A stretch of DNA of 64,000 bases, taken from Lachnospiraceae bacterium GAM79. Lineage in GTDB: Bacteria; Bacillota; Clostridia; Lachnospirales; Lachnospiraceae. The notes beneath the pieces were generated by a model that saw only the letters and a program-made list of their open reading frames with translations, ran no database searches and was not told the origin of the DNA. This document shows, piece by piece, positions 43,287-52,561 of this stretch. How positions within the stretch are numbered: the first letter of the stretch is position 1; every line of letters starts with the position of its first letter. Made by a program: the position numbers and the translations under genes. The DNA lies in assembly GCA_003584705.1 (NCBI GenBank), contig AP018536.1:1550001-1614000 (forward strand). Direction: 5' to 3'.

Positions 43287-44510
43287 ATGGGATTAAATAA
43301 GAAATCTGTAGATGACATTAACGCAAAGGGAAAGAGAGTCCTGGTAAGATGCGACTTTAACGTTCCCTTAAAGAACGGTGAGATCACTGACGATACCCGT
43401 ATCGTTGCAGCTCTGCCTACCATCAAGAAGCTGATAGGCGATGGCGGCAAGGTAATTCTTTGCTCTCATCTGGGTAAGGTAAAGAATGGCCCCAACGAAG
43501 GCGAATCTCTGGCACCTGTTGCCAAGAGACTGTCCGAGAAGCTGGGCAAAGAGGTTACTTTCGTAGCTGACTACAATGTAACCGGCGAAGCAGCTACCAA
43601 GGCTGTTGAGAACATGAAGGAAGGCGACGTTGTTCTGCTTCAGAATACCCGTTTCCGTGGCGCAGAAGAGACCAAGAACGGTGAGAAATTCAGCAAAGAA
43701 CTGGCTGACCTGGCTGATCTGTATGTATGTGATGCATTCGGCTCTTCTCACAGAGCACATGCTTCCGTAGCAGGTGTTACCAAGTTCATCACCGCTAAGG
43801 GTGGTCAGAACGTAGTAGGTTACCTGATGGAGAAGGAGATCAACTTCTTAGGTAAGGCTGTAGAAGATCCCGTAAGACCTTTCGTAGCTATTCTGGGCGG
43901 TGCAAAGGTTGCAGACAAGCTGAACGTTATCTCCAACCTGTTAGAGAAGTGTGATACCCTGATCATCGGTGGTGGTATGGCTTACACCTTCTTAAAGGCA
44001 AAGGGATATGAAATCGGTAAGTCTCTGGTAGATGATACCAAGATCGACTACTGTAAGGAAATGATGGAAAAGGCTGAGAAGCTGGGCAAGAAGCTGTTAC
44101 TGCCTGTTGATTCCGTAACCATCGCTGATTTCCCTAACCCGATCGATGCTCCTGTTGAGGTTCAGGTATATGATGTTACCAACATGCCCGCAGACAGAGA
44201 GGGATGCGATATCGGACCCAAGACCGCAGCTCTGTATGCTGAGGCTGTTAAGACTGCTAAGACCGTTGTATGGAACGGACCTATGGGCGTATTCGAGAAT
44301 CCTACCCTGGCAGCAGGTACCATCGCTGTAGCTAAGGCTCTGGCTGAGACCGATGCAACTACCATTATCGGTGGTGGTGACTCTGCAGCAGCTGTTAACC
44401 AGCTTGGTTTCGCTGACAAGATGAGCCACATCTCTACCGGTGGCGGAGCTTCCCTGGAGTTCCTGGAAGGCAAAGAGCTTCCCGGCGTGGCAGCAGCAGA
44501 CGACAAATAA
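43287..44510 (+). CDS. pgk: Phosphoglycerate kinase
   Basis: Makes ATP from 1,3-bisphosphoglycerate. N-terminal [19 protein letters not shown] and the C-terminal nucleotide motif [13 protein letters not shown] are diagnostic. 407 aa from the ATG at 43287, which has GGAGG 8 bp upstream; an earlier in-frame start at 43272 covers the ribosome binding site and is rejected. Confidence 0.98.
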   Translation: MGLNKKSVDDINAKGKRVLVRCDFNVPLKNGEITDDTRIVAALPTIKKLIGDGGKVILCSHLGKVKNGPNEGESLAPVAKRLSEKLGKEVTFVADYNVTGEAATKAVENMKEGDVVLLQNTRFRGAEETKNGEKFSKELADLADLYVCDAFGSSHRAHASVAGVTKFITAKGGQNVVGYLMEKEINFLGKAVEDPVRPFVAILGGAKVADKLNVISNLLEKCDTLIIGGGMAYTFLKAKGYEIGKSLVDDTKIDYCKEMMEKAEKLGKKLLLPVDSVTIADFPNPIDAPVEVQVYDVTNMPADREGCDIGPKTAALYAEAVKTAKTVVWNGPMGVFENPTLAAGTIAVAKALAETDATTIIGGGDSAAAVNQLGFADKMSHISTGGGASLEFLEGKELPGVAAADDK

Positions 44511-44526
44511 ATAGAAATAATAAAGC

Positions 44527-44582
44527 TTTCCCACGGAATGTATTCGAACCTGCCTGCAGGCACAGATGCATCCTGTGGGAAA
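44527..44582 (+). other. Intercistronic hairpin between pgk and tpiA
   Basis: TTTCCCAC / GTGGGAAA outer stem with extra pairing inside and a TGCCTGCAGGCA palindrome at the tip. It has no T-tract, so it more likely sets mRNA processing or stability than termination. Confidence 0.6.
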
Positions 44583-44613
44583 CACAATATAAGAAAAGAA
44601 GAGGTGTATGATT

Positions 44614-45366
44614 ATGGCAAGAAAGAAGATCATTGCCGGCAACTGGAAGATGAATATGACTCCCAGCCAGGCAGTAGAGCTGATCAATACATTAAAGCCC
44701 CTCGTAGCAAATGATGAAGTAGACGTACTTCTGTGCGTTCCCGCAATCGACATCATTCCCGCTATGGAGGCAGCAAAGGGTTCCAATATCATGATTGGTG
44801 CGGAGAATATGTATTTCGAGGAGAAGGGTGCTTTCACCGGCGAGATTTCTCCCGCAATGCTGGATGATGCAGGCGTGAAGTATGTGATCATCGGACACTC
44901 CGAGAGAAGAGAGTACTTTGCAGAGACCGACGAGACCGTGAATAAGAAGGTTCTCAAGGCTTTCGAGCATGGCATTACTCCCATCATCTGCTGTGGTGAG
45001 ACTCTGACGCAGAGAGAGCAGGGTGTTACCATCGACTTCATCCGTCAGCAGATCAAGATCGCATTCCTGAACGTAACTGCTGCACAGGCAGCAACGGCTG
45101 TCATCGCATACGAGCCTATCTGGGCTATCGGTACTGGCAAGGTAGCTACTACCGAGCAGGCACAGGAAGTATGTAAGGCAATCCGTGAGTGCATCGCTGA
45201 GATCTATGACGATGCAACCGCAGCAGCTATCCGTATCCAGTACGGCGGATCCGTATCTGCTTCCAGCGCTCCCGAGCTGTTTGCACAGGCAGACATCGAC
45301 GGTGGTCTGGTAGGCGGCGCTTCCCTGAAGGCTGACTTCGGACAGATCGTCTGCTACAATAAATAA
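44614..45366 (+). CDS. tpiA: Triosephosphate isomerase
   Basis: Interconverts dihydroxyacetone phosphate and glyceraldehyde 3-phosphate. GNWKMN near the start (Asn/Lys), catalytic His in GHSERR, catalytic Glu in [11 protein letters not shown], and the GGSV and GG phosphate loops. 250 aa from the ATG at 44614, with AAGAGGTG 8-9 bp upstream; the ATG at 44608 is too close to that site. Last gene of the glycolytic cluster; no gpmI or eno follows. Confidence 0.98.
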   Translation: MARKKIIAGNWKMNMTPSQAVELINTLKPLVANDEVDVLLCVPAIDIIPAMEAAKGSNIMIGAENMYFEEKGAFTGEISPAMLDDAGVKYVIIGHSERREYFAETDETVNKKVLKAFEHGITPIICCGETLTQREQGVTIDFIRQQIKIAFLNVTAAQAATAVIAYEPIWAIGTGKVATTEQAQEVCKAIRECIAEIYDDATAAAIRIQYGGSVSASSAPELFAQADIDGGLVGGASLKADFGQIVCYNK

Positions 45367-45390
45367 CAGATTCTTTCAAAAGAGTCACAG

Positions 45391-45426
45391 GACCCGTGAT
45401 GGTGGATTCCATTACGGGTCTTTTAT
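45391..45426 (+). terminator. Terminator of the glycolytic cluster
   Basis: GACCCGTGAT / ATTACGGGTC with one mismatch, followed by TTTTATTAT. Confidence 0.85.
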
Positions 45427-45429
45427 TAT

Positions 45430-45654
45430 ACCGCAACCTGCCGCGGCGCCGAGATGGCGGGTATCGGAGATATCACCGGTACACTGGAACCCGGCAAATG
45501 CGCGGATATGATCGTGGTGGAGAAGAATCCGTTAGAAGATCTACTGGTGCTTCGAAATGTGGATATGGTCATCGTACAGGGAAAAGTGATCCGTGCTCCC
45601 AAGGTGAAGAAAAAGCAGATCGTAGAGACGGAGCTGGACAAATTTCTGAATTAG
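45430..45654 (+). pseudogene. C-terminal remnant of an amidohydrolase
   Basis: 75 codons ending in a normal stop. The reading frame (TATCRGAEMAGIGDITGTLEPGK, then ADMIVVEKNPLEDL and VIVQGKVI) is the end of a metal-dependent amidohydrolase of imidazolonepropionase or prolidase type, normally about 400 aa. The rest is missing; the remnant starts directly at the tpiA terminator. An internal ATG gives a 66-aa ORF without a ribosome binding site, so it is probably not expressed. Confidence 0.75.
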
Positions 45655-45798
45655 AATGGAACGGCAATGTCTGTTTCCGTAGAATAGAATTGTATTCTGA
45701 TGCGTGAATATTGTATAATAAAAACTATGCAGGACAGGAAATCTCCGCTGCATAGTTTTTATTTTTGACAGATTATGGGAAATTATAGGAAAAAGAAA

Positions 45799-46335
45799 AT
45801 GACATTTGAAAAATTAGAAAAAAACCTCATGGATGTGGTTCTGGAGGAACAGGCAAAATTAGGCTTCCGCAGAGAGAAGATCCGCCTGTATTATCCGTTA
45901 TCTACACTGAATCACTTGCTGGGTACACAGGATACGGCGGAACAGATGGAAGTTACACTGGCAGGACAGCCGGAGAGCATGACAATAAAGCTTGGAAAAC
46001 TGGCTGTGAGCCGTAAGGGAGACCGTTTCTGCCTCTGTATTCCGGAGGAAGGCAGTACTTATGTCCATGAGCATTTTGCAGAGAAGGGATTCATCTATGA
46101 ACTGATCCGCCTGATCGGGCAGCATGACTGTAAGATGGAGGATATCCGACAGTTATTTTTGCGGTACAGTGAGAATATTTATGTGGAAGAGATGCGGGGC
46201 GAGGACTTTGATGTCATGATCCGTTTCCCGGAGGAAATGGGAGATCCCTACTGTTATTGTTTTCGGGATGAAGGGTGCCATGTGATCTATCACCGATTCC
46301 TGCTGGAGGATTACGCAGACCTGATGAAAGCATGA
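45799..46335 (+). CDS. DUF3877 family protein
   Basis: 178-aa protein of unknown function. The start MTFEKLEKNLMDVV...RLYYPLSTLNHLLG fits DUF3877, a family I know mainly from Lachnospiraceae and relatives. The ATG at 45799 has TAGGA about 10 bp upstream; an ATG at 45775 lacks a site. No catalytic motif or membrane helix seen. Confidence 0.75.
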   Translation: MTFEKLEKNLMDVVLEEQAKLGFRREKIRLYYPLSTLNHLLGTQDTAEQMEVTLAGQPESMTIKLGKLAVSRKGDRFCLCIPEEGSTYVHEHFAEKGFIYELIRLIGQHDCKMEDIRQLFLRYSENIYVEEMRGEDFDVMIRFPEEMGDPYCYCFRDEGCHVIYHRFLLEDYADLMKA

Positions 46336-46468
46336 GACAATCATGGTAAACGAACGATAAGAAAAGATTATGTGTATTTTACGATATGGAAATACGATGG
46401 AATCTATGGTAGGATAAAAAAGGTTCTACGAAGAAAAATGTCGTAAAAGGCAGAAGGCGAGGGGTAAA

Positions 46469-47563
46469 ATGATCTTTAGATGTAAAAACTGCGGCGGTAA
46501 TGTAGTTTACAGCCCGGAGAGAAAGAAGATGTTCTGTCCTTTCTGTGAGAGTGAGGACAGCGAAGAACGCGAGGACGGCGTGATCGAGACAAGCGGTGAG
46601 GAAAACGGCACTGCGGAAGGAACGGTCCAGGCAGCGGGAGCCGGACAGCCGGTCAGCAGAATGGCAGCAGCCGAGGGTGCTGCGCAGAAAAAGGTGACAA
46701 AGGTATGTCCCAACTGTGGTGGCGAGATTCCCATGACGGTAAACACCTCCGCTACACAGTGTCCTTATTGTGACAATTATGTGATCGTGGATGATCAGAT
46801 TTCCGGGGCCTACACACCGCATATGCTGATTCCATTCCATATGGGCAAGGAAGTCTGCAAGAAGCTGATCCGTGATAAATTTGAGAAATGTATTTTTGCA
46901 CCGACGGATTTTCTGTCGGAAGTAAGAATGAACGGTATTTACGGTGATTATGTACCGTTCTGGTTCTACGATTACAATACCAACTGCACGTTCCACGGTG
47001 AAGGTACCAAGGTGCGCAGCTGGACGACCGGCAATACACAGTATACCGAGACCTCATATTATGATATTGTCCGTGATATGGACATTGATTTTGTCAAGAT
47101 TCCTGTGGATGCTTCCGTGGGAATGCCGGATGATGTCATGGATCTGATGGAGCCCTTTGATTACAAGGAACTGCAGGAGTTTAAGCCAGAATATCTGTCT
47201 GGATTTCATAGTGAACGCTACAATATGACTTCCGATCTGGTGGAGAGCCGTGCCAAAGCCAAGATGCAGGAGGATGCACAGAAGATGCTGCATGACAGCT
47301 ATTCTGGATATTCCAGTGTCCGCAAAATGGGAGAAAACATCAACGTGACGGACAGTTCTGTAAGTTATGGTCTCCTGCCAGTATGGAAGTATGACTATAG
47401 CTACAAAGGCAAAGAATATCCTTTCTATGTAAACGGACAGACCGGTAAACTGGTAGGTACTGCACCGATTTCCAAAGCAAAGGTGTGGGCTTATGCGGGA
47501 ACACTTGGTGTGACACTGGCGGCAATTCTATGCATGGTGAATGCAATCGCCAGTCTGGTGTAG
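46469..47563 (+). CDS. Zinc-ribbon membrane protein
   Basis: 364 aa. Two zinc ribbons at the N-terminus (CKNCG...CPFC and CPNCG...CPYC) are joined by an acidic linker. A beta-rich middle domain (about 110-330) follows, with one C-terminal membrane helix (about 340-362). The layout resembles TFIIB-type zinc-ribbon membrane proteins of unknown function. It is 27 bp before a TPM-domain gene; the same pairing suggests a joint envelope role. Confidence 0.75.
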   Translation: MIFRCKNCGGNVVYSPERKKMFCPFCESEDSEEREDGVIETSGEENGTAEGTVQAAGAGQPVSRMAAAEGAAQKKVTKVCPNCGGEIPMTVNTSATQCPYCDNYVIVDDQISGAYTPHMLIPFHMGKEVCKKLIRDKFEKCIFAPTDFLSEVRMNGIYGDYVPFWFYDYNTNCTFHGEGTKVRSWTTGNTQYTETSYYDIVRDMDIDFVKIPVDASVGMPDDVMDLMEPFDYKELQEFKPEYLSGFHSERYNMTSDLVESRAKAKMQEDAQKMLHDSYSGYSSVRKMGENINVTDSSVSYGLLPVWKYDYSYKGKEYPFYVNGQTGKLVGTAPISKAKVWAYAGTLGVTLAAILCMVNAIASLV

Positions 47564-47590
47564 AGATTATGAGGGAAGGATAACGGGACA

Positions 47591-48523
47591 ATGGAAAAAG
47601 ATATTAAGAAAGAAGCACTGAGACAGTACCTGAAATATTTTAAGGTATGGTTCATCATTGCCGGAGTGCTGGCGGTTATTACCATCGGAGCGGCAGTCGT
47701 TCATCTGCTTACACCGAAGACTGTCCGGGGCAACAGCCAGGATCCCACAGAGCGTGTGTTTGACTATGCGGATATGCTGACAGACGAAGAGGAGCAGAGC
47801 CTGCGGGAATATATAGCAGAGTGTGAGGAAAAGATCCAGGCGGACATCGTGATCGTAACGATCTCCGAATCCGTAGAGTATGATTTGCAAAATCCGGGTC
47901 TTGCGGAGGCATTTCATGCGAAGGAAGTCGGCAGTACCGACTGGAGTACAGCCATGAGAGATCTGGCGGATAACTTCTATGATTACAACAATTTCGGTTA
48001 TGACAAGGTACACGGCAACGGAGTTCTGCTGCTGGACAATGCCTATGAAGGACAAAAGGGAAGCTGGCTGTCTACCTGTGGAAATGTCTATGATTATTTT
48101 GGCGATTACGAGATCGACCAGGCCCTGTACGCAGTGGATGATTACATAGACGAAAGCCCCTACAAAGCGTATAAGAATTGTATCAGTTATGTGACCAGGA
48201 CCATGGAGGAAAGTAAGGAAAGTATGCCGATGACCTTTTCTCCCTGGATCCTGACAGGTCTTGTCGTTGCACTGATCTATGCCGCAGTGAACCTGCATCA
48301 GAGCAAAGCAAAGGATACTACTACGGTCAATCAGTATCTTGATGGCAAAAAGCCCAAGATCAACAATACCAGAGACCAGTATCTGCGTAAGAACGTGGTG
48401 ACCCGCAGGATCGAGACCAGCAGTAGCAGTAGCGGACACAGCGGCGGACACAGCGGCGGTCACGGAGGAAGTCATCGGAGCAGCAGCGGTGTCAGCCATG
48501 GCGGCGGTGGCCATAGAAGATAA
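47591..48523 (+). CDS. TPM (TLP18.3/Psb32/MOLO-1) domain membrane protein
   Basis: 310 aa. Membrane helix at about residues 20-42, then a TPM domain (about 52-195; VFDYADMLTDEEEQSLREYI, DIVIVTISES and GVLLLDNAYEG), a second helix at about 218-235 and a C-terminal Ser/Gly/His-rich tail (GGHSGGHGGSH). The tail resembles the GGxGSGGG ends of YgcG-type proteins. Phosphatase or chaperone roles are known for distant relatives; the function here is unknown. Confidence 0.85.
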   Translation: MEKDIKKEALRQYLKYFKVWFIIAGVLAVITIGAAVVHLLTPKTVRGNSQDPTERVFDYADMLTDEEEQSLREYIAECEEKIQADIVIVTISESVEYDLQNPGLAEAFHAKEVGSTDWSTAMRDLADNFYDYNNFGYDKVHGNGVLLLDNAYEGQKGSWLSTCGNVYDYFGDYEIDQALYAVDDYIDESPYKAYKNCISYVTRTMEESKESMPMTFSPWILTGLVVALIYAAVNLHQSKAKDTTTVNQYLDGKKPKINNTRDQYLRKNVVTRRIETSSSSSGHSGGHSGGHGGSHRSSSGVSHGGGGHRR

Positions 48524-48554
48524 AATAACAAGTTCCATTCCTGGAACAAGAGAT

Positions 48555-48597
48555 CCGGCGTATCGGGTGCAGACAGACACTCATACGCCGGTTTTTT
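48555..48597 (+). terminator. Terminator after the TPM-domain gene
   Basis: Perfect 9-bp stem CCGGCGTAT / ATACGCCGG followed by TTTTTT. Confidence 0.88.
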
Positions 48598-48742
48598 CGT
48601 TTTACGGAGGAAGGAACGACGGCGGGAAACAGTAGTGGAAAAATTTTCCATGGGTTGACAGGAAGCCTGCAGACAGGTATAATCAGACTTGTGATGTAAC
48701 AATTCTGTAATATATTTGTAAAAGGATTTTAAAGAAGAATTT

Positions 48743-49786
48743 ATGATAAAACATACAAGAGAAAAACAAGTAAAGATCGTAGCCACCGGCCTGGCATTGT
48801 GTATGCTGGCGGCACCGCTTTCCGCTTCCGCTGCAGAAAGCAGTGTCCTCATGGCATCCGGCGGTGTGGCTTCTGTCCTGGAGACGGAGCGTACACTGGA
48901 GGAATACATCCAGATCGCACAGGATGCCCAGGGAGCTTCCTGGGGCTATACCAATATCGGTGTGGCCAATGTGGAATCCGGTAATCTGAATGTGAGAGCG
49001 GTATCTTCCACAGACGGTAAGCTGGTAGGTAAGCTTCCCAAGGATGCGGCCTGTGAAGTGGTCGAGACCGTAGATGACTGGGCACATATCAAGTCCGGTG
49101 AAGTGGAAGGTTATGTCAGCAAGGAATTCCTGCTGACTGGACCGGAAGCCAGAATCCGAGCCATGGAACTGGTTCATACGGTAGCCATTGCCAATACCGA
49201 TGGCCTGAATGTACGTCAGGAGCCCAATACCACCAGTGAGATCGTGACTCAGGTGGGACAGGGAGAAGAGATGGAGTATGTGGAGACCGGTTCCGACGGC
49301 TGGGTGAAGATTTCTATTGATGGCGAGGATGCTTATGTATCCCAAGATTATGTCACAGTGGAAGAAAAGCTGGATACCGCCATCACCATGACAGAGCTTC
49401 TCTACGGACAGGGGGTATCCGATGTCCGCGTAGATCTGGTAGAATATGCAAAACAGTTCGTAGGTAACCCTTATGTCTGGGGAGGCACCAGCCTTACCAA
49501 GGGTGCGGACTGCTCCGGTTTCGTTCTCAGCGTATTCAAGAAATACGGCATTACCCTGAGCCATTCCTCCAGAGCACAGGCCAATGAGGGCACCAAGATC
49601 AGTGCATCCGAGCTAAAGCCCGGTGATCTGGTATTCTATGGTAACGGCAAGGGTAATATTAATCACGTAGCTATTTATATCGGTGGAGGACAGGTAATTC
49701 ACGCCAGCAGCCCGAAGACCGGTATCAAGATCAGCAGCTATAAGTATCGTACACCTGTGAAATGTGTCCGTGTCATTCACGACTGA
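48743..49786 (+). CDS. Secreted NlpC/P60 endopeptidase with two SH3b domains
   Basis: Predicted cell-wall D,L-endopeptidase, 347 aa. Signal peptide (cleavage near ASAAES, residue 32) is followed by two bacterial SH3 domains (about 80-140 and 150-205), a linker and the NlpC/P60 domain (about 228-347). Catalytic Cys in DCSGFVLSVF; His in INHVAIYIGGG and the following VIHASS. It probably trims peptidoglycan stems during growth. The SH3 domains would hold it on the wall. Confidence 0.93.
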   Translation: MIKHTREKQVKIVATGLALCMLAAPLSASAAESSVLMASGGVASVLETERTLEEYIQIAQDAQGASWGYTNIGVANVESGNLNVRAVSSTDGKLVGKLPKDAACEVVETVDDWAHIKSGEVEGYVSKEFLLTGPEARIRAMELVHTVAIANTDGLNVRQEPNTTSEIVTQVGQGEEMEYVETGSDGWVKISIDGEDAYVSQDYVTVEEKLDTAITMTELLYGQGVSDVRVDLVEYAKQFVGNPYVWGGTSLTKGADCSGFVLSVFKKYGITLSHSSRAQANEGTKISASELKPGDLVFYGNGKGNINHVAIYIGGGQVIHASSPKTGIKISSYKYRTPVKCVRVIHD

Positions 49787-49789
49787 TAA

Positions 49790-49829
49790 AAAGCATTGCT
49801 TTCGCAAAAGGGCGGGGCAATGCTTTTTT
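49790..49829 (+). terminator. Terminator after the NlpC/P60 gene
   Basis: AAAGCATTGC / GCAATGCTTT stem followed by TTTT, directly behind the stop codon. Confidence 0.88.
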
Positions 49830-49964
49830 GCATTCGGAGACATGCGAGTGCCTTTTCTTTTACAATTGCGTTTCACGGGGAACTATGATACTATTTTTGT
49901 ATATATCGGCGGTCCCTGAACGAAAAAAAGGGGCTTCGTACAGAGACGAAAATGGGTGAGGAAT

Positions 49965-51887
49965 ATGCGGAAAGTAGCTTTGATCACCGACGGCTGGAGA
50001 AGGTTGTTTACCTATGCCTGGCCGGCAGGTATTTTACAGAGAATAAAAGAAACGAACGAAGAGGTAAATCTATATATTTTCAATAGTACCGGCAACTGGA
50101 ACAGAGATGCCGGATATAACAGGGCAGAATATAATATTTTTAACCTTCCGGATCTGTCGGAGTTCGACGGTATTCTTCTGGAACTGAATAATATCAGTTC
50201 CCCGGCAGTGCTGGCGGAAGTAATACACAAGGCGAAGCAGTCGCGCCTTCCGGTAGTCTCCATTGCCAACGAGCTGGAAGACTTTCATTATGTGGGCATT
50301 GACAATTATTCTGCTATGAAGCAGGTGATCACACATATGCATGAGGTGCATGACTGCAAAAAATTCTGGCTGCTGGTGGGGGCTAACAGCAATTATGAGA
50401 GCAGCTGCCGACTGCAGGGAATGCTTGACTATGCCAAAGAACACAAGATCAAAATAGATAAGAATGACATCTGGTACGGTTCCTTTGACTACAAGAGCGG
50501 ACTGGAAGGCTATAGGCATCTGTGGGACACCCACAAAGAGCTGCCGGATGCCATTATCTGTATCAATGATAATGTGGCGGTAGCGGTATGCGAAGCAGCG
50601 GCCCAGATGGGATTTACGGCACCGAAGGATTTCCGGATCACAGGTTTTGACAACTTCGACAAGGCCGGATTTTACACGCCGAGTATTACCACTGTGGGAC
50701 ATATCAGAGAGGAAGCTGCTTACAAGGGAATGGATATCCTTCTGAAAATCTGGGCAGGAGAAAGCGTCCCCCGGTATAACTTCACCAATACCGAGATGCT
50801 GTGGCAGGAGAGCTGCGGCTGCGGCAAGGGGAGCAGCAGGGATGCCAGGACCCATCTGAAGGATCAGATCATGTACAGCGTGGAAAGTGAGGAATTCGAC
50901 GAGGAAGTCCTGTCTATGGAGGCAGAGATGATGCAGTGCAATACCGTAGAAGAAATGATGTACTGCATTCCCCAGTGCATTCCGTCCCTGAAATGCGATG
51001 CCATGTATCTGGTGCTGGATGATCACCTCAATGCCTATAAAAAAGAAACGGAGAAGAGTATTCATCTGGATGCCACCCCTTCGGACGAGGGATTTTCCTT
51101 GCATGGTTATCCGAGACAGATGCAGATGACCTTTGCCTACGAGAGGGACCAGAGACTGGATCTGGACAGACAGGAAGTGGATGGCATCTTCCCGACCTTC
51201 GATTATCCGAAGCCGGGACAGAACTTTTTGTTCCTGCCGTTACATTTCGGAGAGCGTACCGTTGGCTATGTAGCTATCCGTAATGCGGTATACATGATGG
51301 AAAAACAGTACTTGTTCCAGATCATGAATGCGTTGACCCGTTCCATGGAGAACCTTCATAAAAAAGAAATGCTGGCTTATATGAACCGTAAGCTGTCTTC
51401 CCTGTATATCATGGATACGCTGACCGGTATGTATAACCGCATGGGGTACCAGCAGCTGGGAGAGGAGTCCTTCCGCGTTTCCAGACTGAATAACCGCAAA
51501 CTGCTGATTCTGTTCGTGGATCTGGATCGTCTGAAATACATCAATGACACTTTTGGACATGAGTACGGAGATATGGCCATCTGTGCCGCGGCGAGAGCCC
51601 TGATGCAGTGCAGCAGCCGGGATGCCGTACCGGCCAGAACCGGCGGGGATGAATTCGTGCTGATCCAGACTTACCAGTCCGATGAGGTTTCCAGAGAGCT
51701 GGTGCTGCGCATCCGCAGAACACTGGAGGCGGAGGGGAAAGCCCAGAAGCTTCCGTTCCCGCTGTCCATGAGTATCGGTACCGTGGTGACGGATCCGGAA
51801 TCCGAGCAGACCTTTGCAGATTATGTAAAAATTGCAGACAGCCGGATGTACGAGGAAAAGGTGCAGAAACGGGTCACAAGAAAATAG
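49965..51887 (+). CDS. Diguanylate cyclase with a LacI-type ligand-binding sensor domain
   Basis: 640 aa, cytoplasmic (no membrane helix). Residues about 1-280 form a periplasmic-binding-protein-like (LacI/GalR) fold, with the typical IICINDNVAVAVCEAAAQMGF and FRITGFDN...SITTVGH segments. A middle region (about 300-465, GAF-like) precedes a GGDEF domain with an intact RTGGDEF motif and the upstream DLDRLKYINDTFGHEYGD. It should make cyclic di-GMP in response to a small ligand, perhaps a sugar. Start at the ATG 49965 after TGAGGA. Such sensors usually bind DNA through an HTH; here the HTH is absent. Confidence 0.88.
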   Translation: MRKVALITDGWRRLFTYAWPAGILQRIKETNEEVNLYIFNSTGNWNRDAGYNRAEYNIFNLPDLSEFDGILLELNNISSPAVLAEVIHKAKQSRLPVVSIANELEDFHYVGIDNYSAMKQVITHMHEVHDCKKFWLLVGANSNYESSCRLQGMLDYAKEHKIKIDKNDIWYGSFDYKSGLEGYRHLWDTHKELPDAIICINDNVAVAVCEAAAQMGFTAPKDFRITGFDNFDKAGFYTPSITTVGHIREEAAYKGMDILLKIWAGESVPRYNFTNTEMLWQESCGCGKGSSRDARTHLKDQIMYSVESEEFDEEVLSMEAEMMQCNTVEEMMYCIPQCIPSLKCDAMYLVLDDHLNAYKKETEKSIHLDATPSDEGFSLHGYPRQMQMTFAYERDQRLDLDRQEVDGIFPTFDYPKPGQNFLFLPLHFGERTVGYVAIRNAVYMMEKQYLFQIMNALTRSMENLHKKEMLAYMNRKLSSLYIMDTLTGMYNRMGYQQLGEESFRVSRLNNRKLLILFVDLDRLKYINDTFGHEYGDMAICAAARALMQCSSRDAVPARTGGDEFVLIQTYQSDEVSRELVLRIRRTLEAEGKAQKLPFPLSMSIGTVVTDPESEQTFADYVKIADSRMYEEKVQKRVTRK

Positions 51888-52013
51888 AAAAATATATTTA
51901 CAACCGATAGAAACTATGATATATTGAAACAGTATGATTAGCCGATGCCCAGATTACGGACACTCCGACCTTAGTCTTGGTATCTGGCGTTTAAAAAACA
52001 GGAGGAAAAAGAA

Positions 52014-52280
52014 ATGATTTCTAAGGAAAAGAAAACAGCCATCATGAACGAGTATGCAAGAACCCCCGGTGACACCGGTTCACCTGAGGTACAGGTAGCG
52101 GTCCTGACTGCAAGAATCCAGGAGCTTACCGAGCATCTGAAGGAGAACCCCAAGGATCATCATTCTCGTCGTGGTATGCTGAAGATGGTAGGTCAGAGAC
52201 GTGGTCTTCTGGAGTACCTGAAGAAGAAGGATATCGAGAGATATCGTGCATTAATCGAGAAGCTTGGCTTAAGAAAATAA
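52014..52280 (+). CDS. rpsO: Ribosomal protein S15
   Basis: 88-aa small-subunit protein that binds 16S rRNA helices 20-22. [32 protein letters not shown] and the ending LIEKLGLRK are typical. GGAGG lies before the ATG. It precedes pnp, a pairing conserved across bacteria. A weak hairpin (AGCGG / CCGCT, 52293-52325) follows. Confidence 0.98.
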   Translation: MISKEKKTAIMNEYARTPGDTGSPEVQVAVLTARIQELTEHLKENPKDHHSRRGMLKMVGQRRGLLEYLKKKDIERYRALIEKLGLRK

Positions 52281-52393
52281 TGCTGACTGGTGAGCGGGGT
52301 CTGCCGATTACATCGGCGCTCCGCTTCTCTTGTTTCTCATTACATGCATATGCACGGTGAAAATCTAATTCACCGCGCCTGAAAAGGTAACAC

Positions 52394-52492
52394 ACGGGAT
52401 GGAAGTGAGCCCCGAGACCGCTGAAAAGATTATGTTGCGGATCATGGGAGCAACATGGAATTTTCAGTAGTTTCGGTAATCCTCCAGCCCGT
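52394..52492 (+). ncRNA. Candidate structured RNA in the pnp leader
   Basis: A long irregular hairpin built of nested helices: ACGGG / CCCGT (52394 and 52488), GGA / TCC, CCGAGAC / GTTTCGG (52412 and 52470, one G-U), CTGAAAA / TTTTCAG (52421 and 52461) and ATGTTGC / GCAACAT (52432 and 52450) around an 11-nt loop. A smaller stem CGGTGAA / TTCACCG precedes it (52355-52375). I do not recognise a known riboswitch. Possible roles are pnp autoregulation or an RNA processing site. Confidence 0.65.
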
Positions 52493-52507
52493 AGAATAAT
52501 AATTCAT

Positions 52508-52545
52508 ATCGTAGCGTGGCACCAAAGATAACAGTCACAGTACGA
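52508..52545 (+). promoter_or_regulatory. Second leader hairpin just before the pnp ribosome binding site
   Basis: ATCGTA (52508-52513) pairs with TACGAT (52540-52545), ending 5 bp before the Shine-Dalgarno AGGAGG (52551-52556). It may control access of ribosomes or PNPase. Confidence 0.45.
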
Positions 52546-52561
52546 TGGATAGGAGGAATTT

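Noticed and set aside
44097-45041. 314-aa minus-strand ORF across the pgk-tpiA border
   Set aside because: Antisense shadow of two certain glycolytic genes; it has no ribosome binding site and a low-complexity Ser/Ile-rich product.
50070-51104. 344-aa minus-strand ORF inside the GGDEF gene
   Set aside because: Antisense to a well-supported multi-domain protein; the translation shows no recognisable domain.
52340-52500. Cobalamin riboswitch in the pnp leader
   Set aside because: Short resemblance (GGATGGAAGT...) only; the conserved B12-box and core arrangement are not present, and pnp is not a cobalamin gene.
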